DNA of 64,000 bases from assembly GCA_016838895.1 (NCBI GenBank), contig JAEKNU010000010.1:1-64000 (forward strand), written 5' to 3'. The notes beneath the pieces were generated by a model that did no database searches, was not told the DNA's origin, and was given only the letters and a program-made list of their open reading frames with translations. Made by a program: the position numbers and the translations under genes. Source of the DNA: Chloroflexota bacterium. Its GTDB lineage: Bacteria; Chloroflexota; Anaerolineae; Anaerolineales; Anaerolineaceae. Below, piece by piece: positions 1 to 9,327 of the stretch. The stretch's first letter is position 1; each line of letters begins with the position of its first letter.

Positions 1-10
1 AAATTTTAAC

Positions 11-50
11 AGCCTATGATAAAAATTAATAGGCTTCAGTTCTTTTTCGT
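11..50 (+). terminator. Possible terminator of a gene upstream of the window
   Basis: The arms AGCCTAT (11-17) and ATAGGCT (29-35) form a 7-bp stem, followed by a broken T-rich stretch. This could end a + strand transcript that enters from outside the window. The T run is interrupted, so the call is tentative. Confidence 0.45.
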
Positions 51-63
51 TTGCCCCGCTTTA

Positions 64-91
64 TTGAGATGATACTAGTTATACTTATGAT
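64..91 (+). promoter_or_regulatory. Candidate sigma-70 type promoter for the first gene
   Basis: TTGAGA (64-69) and TATGAT (86-91) are separated by 16 bp. They would start transcription about 12 nt before the ATG at 110. The match was made by eye. The following ATG has only a weak Shine-Dalgarno, which fits a short leader. Confidence 0.45.
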
Positions 92-109
92 TGGGTATCA
101 TGGGTATAT

Positions 110-703
110 ATGTGGCCTTTGGTATATGCCGGATTGGGTATGGGGTTTATCCTGTACGACCAAACAAAACCAAATACAACACTGGCCTGGTTAGGTAGAA
201 TGTGGGTTGGTTTGGCAGCTCTTTTTTCTGCAACATGTTATTCTCTCTGGCAACAAAACAGCCTTTGGTATCACTGGCCGATGATTATCGTTGGCAATGG
301 ATTGATGTTTCTGCTCGTTGGTATTTTGCCAAAATTCCGCGCCTTCCGCATTCCTGGAATATTGCTCAGCGGATTAGGTGCAATATTGATGACCCAATGG
401 ATCACTCACAACTGGCAAAGTTGGAGTTATGTATGGGCGTTAATCCCAGCATTGATTGGCGCGGGTATTTTTAGCGCATCCAGTGGCAAAAGCAAATCAT
501 CTACTGCTGGCATAATTATTTTCGGCATTAGCATCATGTTCTTCCTGATTTTTGCTACGGTATTCTCAGGATTATGGCACATTTTTAGATATTGGCCAGT
601 TTTATTTATACTGTTGGGCATATGGTTTTTGCGAAAAGAATTAATAAAAGAGGATAAAGGTATATTCGACTTTTTCAAAGTAAAAAAAGAAGCGCTGGAA
701 TAG
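110..703 (+). CDS. Small integral membrane protein, LiaI/LiaF-type transmembrane region
   Basis: A 197-residue, almost wholly hydrophobic protein with about six predicted membrane segments and a short charged cytoplasmic tail. The C-terminal motif YWPVLFILLGIWFL resembles the LiaI/LiaF-like transmembrane domain (DUF5668 type) of envelope-stress sensor accessory proteins. The extracellular LiaF C-terminal domain is absent, so only the membrane module is present. A promoter-like pair lies just upstream. The stop codon is embedded in a strong hairpin terminator. No two-component genes lie next to it, so a role in envelope stress is an inference from the domain alone. Confidence 0.6.
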   Translation: MWPLVYAGLGMGFILYDQTKPNTTLAWLGRMWVGLAALFSATCYSLWQQNSLWYHWPMIIVGNGLMFLLVGILPKFRAFRIPGILLSGLGAILMTQWITHNWQSWSYVWALIPALIGAGIFSASSGKSKSSTAGIIIFGISIMFFLIFATVFSGLWHIFRYWPVLFILLGIWFLRKELIKEDKGIFDFFKVKKEALE

Positions 704-716
704 CGCTTCTTTTTTT
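682..716. terminator. Bidirectional terminator overlapping a stop codon
   Basis: AGAAGCGCT (688-696) pairs with AGCGCTTCT (702-710) across a 5-nt loop. The stem is flanked by A7 and T7 runs, so it reads as a Rho-independent terminator on both strands. It ends the membrane protein gene and the convergent metallophosphoesterase-like gene. The TAG of the + strand gene lies inside it. Confidence 0.88.
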
Positions 717-719
717 ACT

Positions 720-1880
720 TTATTGCTTATTTTCTATTTTTCTTTTCCGCTGATGTGAACGTATTCCATAAAACAACACCATAATCACACCTGCAATAAT
801 TCCAACAATTAATATCATGAAATATCTGCATTGCATATGCAAGTTTTCTTTTGCAAAACGGCATGTATCTATTGCACATGCAAATGCCTGATCCATCATT
901 GGGCGGATTTTTTCAAAACGATCAATACCATAGTACACCCAATAATCTTGATCATAATCTTCAATTTTTAACGTTTCTCTTCTGGTAAGTAAATAGGGTT
1001 GTATACTAACATTTTTTCCATCATTTGACACAATCAATACGACATCATCTTCTACATCGCCTAATCCTGATGCGTACATATATAAATTCGCTCGACGATC
1101 TTTTTCATAGTACGGTGATAGGTTTCCATTAAAGGCCCCAACATCACCAGCGAAAATATGTATTGGTTTTTTTCTTGCAGCAGGAACAAGAAGTTGGTCA
1201 ACAATTATGTCAAAATTTGTACCCTGAAACTTTTCTAAATCATTCATACGAACCATGTTCGAATCATTATGATCCATCAAGTAATAGTTCATATAAAGAA
1301 CTTTATGCATCATGATATAAATCGTATCAATAGATTTATCAGCCAATGCACTTGCAATGCCATTCTCTAACATGTTTAATTGATCGTTTTGGATGAAATA
1401 ATCTTCAATTTCAGTGTCTAAAATGAAAATTATTGCATTTGCATAGTGAAAGGAATAAAATGTTTCACCATAGCGGGATGAATACAAAGCTCTATCCTTG
1501 ATATCATGATTCCCAACGGCATTAAACACCGGAACATCAATCCTACTTATTAGTAATTGATCTAAATCATCAAATTGTTGTTCATTGGATTCTTCAACCA
1601 TATCCCCCAATGATATAAAAAATGCTGGTTTCATAGACAACAGATGATCCAAATTATCTCGCAAGTTTACCGAGGGATATTCATCAGGGTCCAGTCCGCT
1701 ACCATATCCATGACCATATACAATGAATTTGAAATTTTCGCTAATTGGTTCTTGAAAATCATTTTGGGAAAGACTTAAATCAGATACATCCGTGGCATCA
1801 TACTCAATATGATTTGTTTTACACCCAGATAATATGTATGCCAACAAAAACGCGATGATCAATATTTTTTGATGGTTCAC
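720..1880 (-). CDS. Metallophosphoesterase-like lipoprotein with degenerate metal site
   Basis: A 386-residue calcineurin-like fold protein. The N-terminus is a lipoprotein signal with the lipobox Cys at residue 20 (ILSGC), and a C-terminal membrane helix is followed by a basic tail. The core carries GDMVE (92-96) and GNHD (123-126), two of the five canonical metal motifs. The first motif, normally D-x-H, reads YGHGYG, and the last, normally G-H-x-H, reads AGDVGAF, so the two-metal centre looks incomplete. The start is a GTG behind a strong GGAGGA. It follows the CotH-like kinase gene by 38 nt, so the two are probably co-transcribed and act together outside the membrane. Catalytic activity is uncertain. 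Confidence 0.7.
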   Translation of the reverse strand: MNHQKILIIAFLLAYILSGCKTNHIEYDATDVSDLSLSQNDFQEPISENFKFIVYGHGYGSGLDPDEYPSVNLRDNLDHLLSMKPAFFISLGDMVEESNEQQFDDLDQLLISRIDVPVFNAVGNHDIKDRALYSSRYGETFYSFHYANAIIFILDTEIEDYFIQNDQLNMLENGIASALADKSIDTIYIMMHKVLYMNYYLMDHNDSNMVRMNDLEKFQGTNFDIIVDQLLVPAARKKPIHIFAGDVGAFNGNLSPYYEKDRRANLYMYASGLGDVEDDVVLIVSNDGKNVSIQPYLLTRRETLKIEDYDQDYWVYYGIDRFEKIRPMMDQAFACAIDTCRFAKENLHMQCRYFMILIVGIIAGVIMVLFYGIRSHQRKRKIENKQ

Positions 1881-1918
1881 TTTTATCCTCCAAACACCAG
1901 TATAGTAATGATTACGAT

Positions 1919-3610
1919 TTAATTTATATCTGAAACAGATATCCAGAAAGTTTTGTTCATCTTCTGTGGCTCAAACAATTCGATATAAATCATCTGCTCA
2001 TCCAAGGCAATACTATCCAGATTAAGGGACAATGGCAATCCTATCGTTGTGAATTGGGATTCTCCTGGTAGCATACAAGGTAATTCAGAATCCAGGTGGA
2101 ATTTCTGAATTACGCGATCGTCATGTCGTATTTCAATTCCAGAAATTTCCAACGGTACCATATATGTGTTTGCAATATTTAAATTGGTAACGTCTGCTTC
2201 CTCAGCCGAAGCATCAAGATAAATTGTTAGATAATTTATTGGATCCAACTGTTCTCTCAGATGATCACGTTGCACATTAAGTTTTTCCCAGTTTATTGTC
2301 GTGTCAATAAAATAGTTTTTATTTAGTGCGTCTGTATAATCGCCTGCTTCCTGAAATAACTCATCCCTCAATGATTCAAGATAACCATCTTCAAGATAAT
2401 CGTGAATAAAGAGATATATTGCTTTCCTGATTTCAGGGTCATTAAATAAAAAATCCTCAGTATTAATTGCATTGAAATTCACTGCTACAAATGGTTCCGT
2501 CATGGGTAAACCATCAAATCCAATTGGTTCCAATAAATTTGTTACTGGATTATAGTAGAAACGTAAATTATGCCAGGCTAGACTGTGTCCAGCACCCCAT
2601 AATTCAGTGATGGCAAAAAATTTGCCCATTTGCTCCATATCAAACACATCAGATGCATTTAACCCACCGGATTGATATCCCCGCAGCATCTCCTGTGCAA
2701 TTCGATATTCATCTTCCAATACTTGATCTGAAAGGATTTTCGTTTTTCCAAACCCTGAAATATTAGCTGCTAAAAAATCCGATTCCATGAAATATCCAGA
2801 TGATCCGGCAGAAGTTCTAAGATCTTCCTTTCCTACAGAAAAGAAGGCTGCCCAATTTTGCCACATATCATCTTCATCATAACGTAAAATCACCCCGGAG
2901 CGCCGTTGTTGTGATTCCATCAACTCTGTGTAAAAGCTTTCCTCCATGGCGTAAATACCTTTATATTCACCATTCTCAATAACATTGATAAAGAAATATC
3001 GTGGTGCGAGTAATCCCTCTTTCATTAAAGTTTGGTGATACGCCCACTCATACACGAATGCACGCGTTTCCGGAGCCTGAATAGAGAATCTACGCATCCC
3101 TTCGATTGCAGAATCATCTTGAATATGAATACGATACGACCATTTTTGGCCTTCCAAATGATCGGTCCAATCCCCTTTCAGTCTTAATTTTACATCCATA
3201 GGAGCAGAATCATCGTATCGAACCGTTGCTGACACATAATCTTCATCAGATGCCAATAGCACTCCGGTTTCGACAGCTTCATCTCTTTTTTGCTGAATAA
3301 CTTGTGTATTTTCAAATGGAATATCAAGATACAAAGTGGAAAGATCATTTTGCTGATATGCATAGGTTTCCGAAGTTATCAGCCCTGATGCTTCTATTAG
3401 CGCTTCCTTTATTGCGCCGTCTGGTAGTTCTTCAACCCTTCCTTGAAGCACATATTTTACCAATGTATGAGCGCCCTGCTGGTATAGACTTTTTCCAAAT
3501 ACAAATGCGCCTGTGATCAAGCCAAAAGCAATTAGCAGATTTCCAACAATTGGTAATTGTCTCGTATTTTTGACTTGAGTATTATTGGGTTTTTTTGAAA
3601 ATATTTGCAT
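1919..3610 (-). CDS. CotH-like protein kinase, membrane-anchored
   Basis: A 563-residue protein of the CotH family, atypical secretory kinases named after the spore-coat kinase CotH. One N-terminal membrane helix (about residues 24-42) anchors it, with the rest outside. Family marks seen are the early LRLKGDW strand, the YKGIYAMEE core and the WHNLRFYYNP...IGFD stretch that carries the metal-binding Asp. About 170 C-terminal residues look like a beta-rich extension. It is the first gene of a two-gene unit with the phosphoesterase-like lipoprotein. Kinase activity is known for CotH homologues. The substrate here is unknown, and spore formation is not implied. Confidence 0.78.
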   Translation of the reverse strand: MQIFSKKPNNTQVKNTRQLPIVGNLLIAFGLITGAFVFGKSLYQQGAHTLVKYVLQGRVEELPDGAIKEALIEASGLITSETYAYQQNDLSTLYLDIPFENTQVIQQKRDEAVETGVLLASDEDYVSATVRYDDSAPMDVKLRLKGDWTDHLEGQKWSYRIHIQDDSAIEGMRRFSIQAPETRAFVYEWAYHQTLMKEGLLAPRYFFINVIENGEYKGIYAMEESFYTELMESQQRRSGVILRYDEDDMWQNWAAFFSVGKEDLRTSAGSSGYFMESDFLAANISGFGKTKILSDQVLEDEYRIAQEMLRGYQSGGLNASDVFDMEQMGKFFAITELWGAGHSLAWHNLRFYYNPVTNLLEPIGFDGLPMTEPFVAVNFNAINTEDFLFNDPEIRKAIYLFIHDYLEDGYLESLRDELFQEAGDYTDALNKNYFIDTTINWEKLNVQRDHLREQLDPINYLTIYLDASAEEADVTNLNIANTYMVPLEISGIEIRHDDRVIQKFHLDSELPCMLPGESQFTTIGLPLSLNLDSIALDEQMIYIELFEPQKMNKTFWISVSDIN

Positions 3611-3860
3611 TAAGGTTCACCATTGAAAACAATATAATAATCAGAAAAGAAGCTTTTCACTGTCCAAAGATCAAGCTCCTGAGTAATTTCATAAACTGTA
3701 ATCTGGTTCATTGACAGATGATTCGAACCACTGTACCATGAACGCACACATAAGGTGGATATTCGCCCATGAAGATTTTACTCCAAATCTGAGTATTAAT
3801 CACTTCCATATTAAAAAATTATAATCCCGCCTGTCAAACTAAACAAACCGGATCAACTTA
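3611..3860. other. Divergent intergenic region, CotH-like / MATE
   Basis: A 250-bp gap between divergent genes that must hold both promoters. I see a short dyad, GAAAAG-AAG-CTTTTC, near 3647-3661 on the CotH side, and A+T-rich sequence before the MATE gene. No tRNA or other RNA gene was found. Confidence 0.4.
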
Positions 3861-5231
3861 ATGCAGCACAAAACAAAAAGCCAGGATTTTTACAATAAAC
3901 TAGTTCGCATTGCCTTGCCCATAGTAGCTCAGGAATTCATCATTATGGCCCTTAACCTGGTAGATATAATGATGATTGGTCAAAAGGGAGAGGTCGCAGT
4001 TGCATCTGCCGCATTGGCAAATCAGATCACCTTTATTCTGATTATTTTAATGTTCGGCGTTGGTAGTAGTGCTTCCGTCTTTGCTGCACAATATTGGGGC
4101 AAAAAAGATGTGTCAAGTATTCGCAAAATTGTTGGCATTAGTTTAATCATAGCAATCAGCAGTGCAACAGTCATCGTTGTGTTGAGCAGAGTGTTTCCAC
4201 AACAAATTATTGGATTATATAGCAATGATCCTCAGGTTATCGCCCTTGGCGGAAAATATCTGCAAATCGCATGTTTAGGATATATTCCCATGGCAATCAC
4301 CAGTTCATTTTCTGCTGCATTGCGCAGCACGGAAAATGTGCGCTTGCCTATGGTAACCAGTATCATCGCATTAACCATAAACACATTCCTAAATTACTGT
4401 CTGATTTTTGGCAATTTTGGATTTCCGGAAATTGGTGTTCTGGGTGCCAGCATCGCTACTGTAACATCTAGAATCATTGAATGCCTGATCATTGTTTTTG
4501 TTACCTACAGATTCAAAACACCTGTTGCAGGGAAAATAAATGAGTTTCTCAGTTTTAATAGAGATTATTTAATCCGCTATATTAAAATTGGTAGCCCAGT
4601 AATCTTGAATGAATTGGTTTGGGTATTAGGTATCTCCATTTACAATATGGTTTATGCTCACATCAGCACCGAATCAATTGCAGCCTATAATATTTCCTCG
4701 TCGATTGAAGGGTTAGCCTTTACACTATTCATTGGCTTAAGTCACGCCAGCGCCATAATTATAGGAAATCAAATTGGTGCAGAAAAATATGATCTGGCAT
4801 TCTATGATGCAAAAAAAGCCCTAAAATTGGCTGCTATTGGCGCAGTAGGTTTAGGCATCATAGAAATTCTCATTTCCAGTCATATTGTTTCAGTCTATCA
4901 AATCTCTGAGTCTGCTTATATTTCAGCACGAAATCTGCTTATTATATCTGGGGCTGTATTATGGATGCGTGCCTGTAATATGCTCATATATATTGGAATC
5001 ATCAGAAGCGGAGGAGACACCCGCTTTGGCCTATTTACTGAACTGGTAACCATCTGGCTCATCGGTGTTCCGCTTGCTCTAATAGGCGCTTTTGTCTTCC
5101 ATTTAAATGCTCCACTCGTTTATGCAATGGTAACGATTGAAGAAGCCGTAAAACTGGTCATCGGTTTTCGCCGTTTGCATTCCAAAAAATGGATTCATAA
5201 TTTGGTAAGTCATAGTAGTACTTTGACATAA
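3861..5231 (+). CDS. MATE family multidrug/cation efflux transporter
   Basis: A 456-residue, twelve-helix membrane protein of the MATE family, which expels organic cations and drugs in exchange for Na+ or H+. The two repeated halves are visible, each starting with an inward-facing loop: the N-terminal half has ALPIVAQEFIIMALNLVDIMMIG and the second begins near IKIGSPVILNELVWVLGISIYN. Length is normal for the family. It is a monocistronic gene, divergent from the CotH pair. Substrate cannot be told from sequence, and DinF- or NorM-like subtypes are both possible. Confidence 0.88.
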   Translation: MQHKTKSQDFYNKLVRIALPIVAQEFIIMALNLVDIMMIGQKGEVAVASAALANQITFILIILMFGVGSSASVFAAQYWGKKDVSSIRKIVGISLIIAISSATVIVVLSRVFPQQIIGLYSNDPQVIALGGKYLQIACLGYIPMAITSSFSAALRSTENVRLPMVTSIIALTINTFLNYCLIFGNFGFPEIGVLGASIATVTSRIIECLIIVFVTYRFKTPVAGKINEFLSFNRDYLIRYIKIGSPVILNELVWVLGISIYNMVYAHISTESIAAYNISSSIEGLAFTLFIGLSHASAIIIGNQIGAEKYDLAFYDAKKALKLAAIGAVGLGIIEILISSHIVSVYQISESAYISARNLLIISGAVLWMRACNMLIYIGIIRSGGDTRFGLFTELVTIWLIGVPLALIGAFVFHLNAPLVYAMVTIEEAVKLVIGFRRLHSKKWIHNLVSHSSTLT

Positions 5232-5352
5232 AGTGTGCTTTATCTAAATGAACATTTCTAGATAATTAATTAAATTTATATTCATTTGTGGAGTTAATTT
5301 GTGCTACCCTGTAACATATAAATTTTTATAATTTTGAACAGGGAGAATATGA

Positions 5353-6273
5353 ATGCACAAAAGACAACAATATCTTGCTTTATTCCTCATTGCTGCTGTC
5401 ATCATGTTAAGCTGCAGCTCACTTCCATTCCATTTAGGAGATGGAGGGAATGGCAATGCTGAAATAACTATTAATAATGCCCCGGTTGAGGAAAATCAAA
5501 CTGTAGAAATTGAAGCGCCAGCGGAAATAATCCAACCCACGCCAGATGGAAACTTAATCTGTAATAATATATTTTACCCATTGGTTCAAAACAATCAATG
5601 GATCTATGAATATGAAAGCGAAGGCGAAACCAGTCAAATGGGTCTGAGCATTTCCGAATTGGATACTGGTGATATCGCGATAAATATGTTGAGTATGGAT
5701 AGTGGCCTGATAACACAAACAAAGATCGATTGTGAAGACACTGCCATCATGAATTTTCCACTACTCACTTTGAATTTGCTTATGGGTGATTATGTAGATG
5801 GCAGCATAGAGATTGAACGCTCATCAGGACTGTTTATGCCCAATGAAGCTGCATTTACAAACTCGAATTGGGCAACGGATTGGTCTGGCGAGTACACCGC
5901 CAAAGGGGAAATATTTGTCAGTTATGAAGATGATGATCTAAAGATCCTGTTAGATGACAGCCCTGTTCGTTTACATTGGGCAGTCCCCGAAGAAGGACAA
6001 ACTACATATGAGACAATTACTGTAAAAGCCGGAACATTTAATGATGTAATTCGCATGCATCGCACAGTTGAAGTCGATGCCACAGTAAATATGGCCAGCG
6101 ATGGCAATACATTATTGGTAAATGGTACAATCATCTTGGAACAAACATTGTGGTATAAAGCACAGGTAGGTTTGATTAAACAACAAATTAATGAAGCCAA
6201 TATAAAAGTATTCGGCATTGAATATCCGGTTTTTTTGGGTGGTACTGTTGAATTAATTGAATTTAAAGAGTAA
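5353..6273 (+). CDS. Lipoprotein with a YxPL...NxW-type beta domain
   Basis: A 306-residue exported lipoprotein: the signal peptide ends in MLSCSS, with Cys about residue 21, followed by a low-complexity linker. The mature domain begins FYPLVQNNQWIYEYES, a pattern common in uncharacterised secreted proteins of many phyla. It continues with ITVKAGTFNDVIRMHRTVEV and closes with LWYKAQVGLIK, which belong to the same fold. No catalytic residues are recognisable. It stands alone, with a strong terminator after it. A surface binding or sensing role is a guess. Confidence 0.6.
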   Translation: MHKRQQYLALFLIAAVIMLSCSSLPFHLGDGGNGNAEITINNAPVEENQTVEIEAPAEIIQPTPDGNLICNNIFYPLVQNNQWIYEYESEGETSQMGLSISELDTGDIAINMLSMDSGLITQTKIDCEDTAIMNFPLLTLNLLMGDYVDGSIEIERSSGLFMPNEAAFTNSNWATDWSGEYTAKGEIFVSYEDDDLKILLDDSPVRLHWAVPEEGQTTYETITVKAGTFNDVIRMHRTVEVDATVNMASDGNTLLVNGTIILEQTLWYKAQVGLIKQQINEANIKVFGIEYPVFLGGTVELIEFKE

Positions 6274-6301
6274 TTGAATTACGATCTCTGCACGTTCAAT
6301 T

Positions 6302-6337
6302 AAAAGAAATGCCTCCAAATGGGAGGCATTTCTTTTT
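6302..6337 (+). terminator. Rho-independent terminator
   Basis: GAAATGCCTCC pairs with GGAGGCATTTC across a 5-nt loop (6317-6321), followed by T6. It lies between the lipoprotein and the ABC exporter. The longest ORF of the exporter would start inside this hairpin, which argues against that start. Confidence 0.9.
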
Positions 6338-6363
6338 TCGCTTTTATGCAAATTTGGAGCAAA

Positions 6364-8097
6364 ATGAATACACTTAAACGATTCATAAAATTTCTGAAGC
6401 CCTATCAAAAATTGTTGTTTTTCGTCATGTTTGTGCTCTTCCTGGAGATCTCATTTGAATTGAGCACCCCGCTTATCCAAAAGATCATTATTGATGATGT
6501 AATTTCGCAGGGCGATTACAACCAATTGATTACATTGTTAATTATTCTGGCGATCCTATATGCATTGAAACAATTAGCCAACTATATACAAAATTATTAT
6601 CGGCATGTCTTGGGAGGTCGATTTATTCTTGACCTGCGTGTGCGCATGTATGCCTATCTTCAAAAGCTATCCCTTTCGTACTTTGAAAAAATCAGTACCG
6701 GGGAATTAATGTCCAGGGTTACCAATGATGTAAATGCACTTGAAAACTTTGTTACGCATGGGGCTGCTTTTCTTGTGATTGATTTTTTCCGTCTCACAGG
6801 TGCTGTTGTCATTTTGTTATTACTCAACTGGCAGCTCGCCTTGCTGGTTTTCATTCCCATTCCATTTATTGCTGTCTCATTACGGGTTTTTAACAATAAG
6901 ATTCGTCCGGTTTACCGTAATATACGTGCCCGCCTTGGAGATATAAACTCAAAATTACAGGACAATCTCTCCGGTATCAGAGTCATCCAAATTTTCCGCC
7001 AGGAAGAAAAAGAGTTGAAATTTTTCAGTGAAGAAAGTGAAAAATATTTCAATGCTCAGGTAAAAGCAATAAAATTATGGTCGGCTTTTTTCCCGGCAAT
7101 GGGATTTTTATCAAGCGTAAGCACCATTCTGGTATTGGGTGTTGGCTCATGGATGGTGATGCAAAAACAATTAAGTCTGGGTGGATTAGTTGCTTTTATT
7201 TCTTATATGGTATATCTGTTCGCCCCGATTAATCGTTTGATTGATATCGACAATGTATTTCAGGATGCCATCGCATCCGGGGAACGTATCTTTGAAGTGC
7301 TAGACCAGGAGACAACGATAAAAGATGCCGAGTTTGCCAAACCATTGCAAGATATTCAAGGGAAAATAGAATTTGATCATGTTACTTTCAGTTATCAGAC
7401 AAATGAAACGGTATTACAAGATGTAAGCTTTGTTATCAATCCTGGAGAAACAGTTGCTCTAATCGGTCCAAGTGGGGCTGGGAAATCCAGTATTGCTAAT
7501 CTACTTTGCCGATTTTATGATCCTGATACTGGACAGATAAAAATAGACAACCAAAACCTGCAAGATACTCATTTATCTGATATTCGTAGTCAGATCGCCA
7601 TCGTTCTGCAGGACACTTTCCTCTTTAATTCCACCATTCGAGAAAATTTAACCTATGGAAATCCGAATGTGTCGGATGAGATCATGATTGAGGCAGCAAA
7701 AACAGCATACGCGCATGACTTTATTATGAATTTTTCTGACCAATATACCACTGAAATTGGTGAACGGGGCATCAAACTCAGCGGCGGCCAAAAACAAAGA
7801 TTAGCGCTTGCCAGAGCCATTTTAATGAATCCACGCATTATCATTTTGGATGAAGCCACATCTTCAGTGGATGCAGAAGCGGAATTCCTCATTCAACAAG
7901 CATTGGATGCTGTCTTAAAAGATCGTTCAGCGCTGGTTATCGCCCATCGCCTGAGTACCATACGTAATGCCGATAAAATCATCGCCATTGATCAGGGAAA
8001 AATTGTAGAAATTGGAAATCATGATACGTTAATCAAAATGGATGGTTTGTATAAAAAGCTGGTTGAAAAACAACTATCCTACACCACAATAAAATAA
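6364..8097 (+). CDS. ABC-type multidrug/lipid exporter, fused permease and ATPase
   Basis: A 577-residue half-transporter of the MsbA/BmrA type, working as a homodimer in the membrane. Six helices fill residues 1-310. The nucleotide-binding domain follows with Walker A GPSGAGKSS, signature LSGGQKQR, Walker B IIILDEATSS and the H-loop AHRLST. All catalytic parts are intact. The ORF track starts at 6319, inside the preceding terminator. The ATG at 6364 behind GGAG is preferred and gives the usual N-terminus. The gene stands alone. Drug, lipid and peptide export are all possible. Confidence 0.9.
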   Translation: MNTLKRFIKFLKPYQKLLFFVMFVLFLEISFELSTPLIQKIIIDDVISQGDYNQLITLLIILAILYALKQLANYIQNYYRHVLGGRFILDLRVRMYAYLQKLSLSYFEKISTGELMSRVTNDVNALENFVTHGAAFLVIDFFRLTGAVVILLLLNWQLALLVFIPIPFIAVSLRVFNNKIRPVYRNIRARLGDINSKLQDNLSGIRVIQIFRQEEKELKFFSEESEKYFNAQVKAIKLWSAFFPAMGFLSSVSTILVLGVGSWMVMQKQLSLGGLVAFISYMVYLFAPINRLIDIDNVFQDAIASGERIFEVLDQETTIKDAEFAKPLQDIQGKIEFDHVTFSYQTNETVLQDVSFVINPGETVALIGPSGAGKSSIANLLCRFYDPDTGQIKIDNQNLQDTHLSDIRSQIAIVLQDTFLFNSTIRENLTYGNPNVSDEIMIEAAKTAYAHDFIMNFSDQYTTEIGERGIKLSGGQKQRLALARAILMNPRIIILDEATSSVDAEAEFLIQQALDAVLKDRSALVIAHRLSTIRNADKIIAIDQGKIVEIGNHDTLIKMDGLYKKLVEKQLSYTTIK

Positions 8098-8111
8098 CAA
8101 TATCAAATAAA

Positions 8112-8145
8112 AGAAGCAGATGCCATGATCATCTGCTTCTTTTTG
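8112..8145. terminator. Terminator between convergent genes
   Basis: AGAAGCAGAT (8112-8121) pairs with ATCTGCTTCT (8131-8140) and is followed by T5. A-rich sequence on the other side makes it usable on the minus strand too. Confidence 0.85.
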
Positions 8146-8162
8146 TTTTCCGATATACAAAT

Positions 8163-8630
8163 TCACTTTACACAAACAATGTTGCAATTTGTCATCTCAA
8201 CGAGTTGTTTTACGCTAATTTGAAAAATCGCATGCGCTGTCCCGCCCGCAGCCCAAACAAACTCATATTGTTGTAAATCCTCATCCAAATATGTCCTGAT
8301 CCCTTCAACATGTGCCACTGGAGGAATCCCGCCAATAGCGTAACCGGTTACCTCACGAACAAAATCTGCTTCAGCTCTTTTTAGTTTTCCACCCAACAAC
8401 CGTCCTAATCGCTTTTCGTGTACTCGATTCGCCCCACTAACCAAAACCAAAACCGCTTCACCTGCAGGTTCCAACTTAAAAATTAATGATTTTACAATTT
8501 GTCCTAATTCGCATCCAGCTGCTTCTGCAGCTTCAACCGCAGTGCGTGTGCTTTCCTGTAGCTCCAGAATCTCCCCTTCAAAGCCCATATCTGTCAATGC
8601 TCGGTATACCCGTTCTGAACTTGGATGCAT
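8163..8630 (-). CDS. YbaK/EbsC-type aminoacyl-tRNA deacylase
   Basis: A 155-residue protein of the YbaK/ProX family, stand-alone editing domains that remove wrongly attached amino acids, classically Cys-tRNA(Pro). The conserved lysine lies in IVKSLIFK, and the family signature VTGYAIGGIPPVAH is present about residues 91-104. Length is that of a complete single domain. It follows the MntP gene by 16 nt and has its own GAGGGAAG ribosome site. Which mischarged tRNA it clears cannot be told from sequence. Confidence 0.85.
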   Translation of the reverse strand: MHPSSERVYRALTDMGFEGEILELQESTRTAVEAAEAAGCELGQIVKSLIFKLEPAGEAVLVLVSGANRVHEKRLGRLLGGKLKRAEADFVREVTGYAIGGIPPVAHVEGIRTYLDEDLQQYEFVWAAGGTAHAIFQISVKQLVEMTNCNIVCVK

Positions 8631-8646
8631 TCTTCCCTCTTTTCCA

Positions 8647-9204
8647 CTACATCAAATGAGTAATAACGATTCGGATGCCTATGCCGACCAATAAAGCACC
8701 TCCTAGCACTTCCATCCCTTTCCCAAATCGTTTTCCCAATTGATTCCCTAAACTTAATCCTAGAATTGAGAGAAGTACAGAAGCTATGCCTATCATCAGT
8801 ATGGCGCTTGAGATATTAACTGTGACCATTGCCATACTTATTCCCACTGCCAGCGCATCAATACTGGTTGCCACACATAGTACAACCAACATTTTCCCTC
8901 GTGAAGGATCCCGTCCGCAACCATCATGATTGGCGTCCAATCCTTCCCTGATCATACGCCCGCCAACAAAGGCTAATAGTACAAAGGCGATCCAGTGATC
9001 TACTGTTGAAATATATTCTACAATGGTCTGGCCTGCCAGCCAACCGATAAAAGCCATCCCCCCTTGAAATAAGCCAAAATGATAACTTACTCTAAAATAG
9101 GTTCGAATATTTTTCTCATAATATCCCGAGCCAACCCCCAATGAAACCGCAAAACAATCCATTGCCAAACTGATAGATATGATCAACAGGGTAATAAAAT
9201 CCAA
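8647..9204 (-). CDS. mntP: MntP-family manganese efflux pump
   Basis: A six-helix membrane protein (DUF204/MntP) that exports Mn2+. The two repeated halves each carry the family motif: SLAMDCFAVSLG near residue 10 and ATSIDALAVGIS near residue 112, with the conserved Asp residues. The ORF track starts five codons earlier with TTG. A TTG at 9204 behind AAAGGTG gives the family's usual start (x-DFITLL) and is preferred. I looked for a yybP-ykoY Mn riboswitch upstream and did not see one. Confidence 0.85.
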   Translation of the reverse strand: MDFITLLIISISLAMDCFAVSLGVGSGYYEKNIRTYFRVSYHFGLFQGGMAFIGWLAGQTIVEYISTVDHWIAFVLLAFVGGRMIREGLDANHDGCGRDPSRGKMLVVLCVATSIDALAVGISMAMVTVNISSAILMIGIASVLLSILGLSLGNQLGKRFGKGMEVLGGALLVGIGIRIVITHLM

Positions 9205-9327
9205 CGATGCACCTTTCAATGAAATGATTTTGACCCATTATACCGCACTAAATTTTCTACCTTATCAAAAATTCAGCGAGTATAATGGAGCAGTCGTATG
9301 TGATCAATTTGTCACGGAGGTTTTCCA

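Noticed and set aside
3611-3860. Possible tRNA-like GATTCGAACC in the divergent gap
   Set aside because: It resembles a T-loop on the minus strand, but no acceptor or anticodon arms could be folded around it.
6319-8097. Upstream start of the ABC exporter
   Set aside because: The start lies inside a terminator hairpin.
9205-9327. yybP-ykoY manganese riboswitch before mntP
   Set aside because: The conserved loop sequences are not present.
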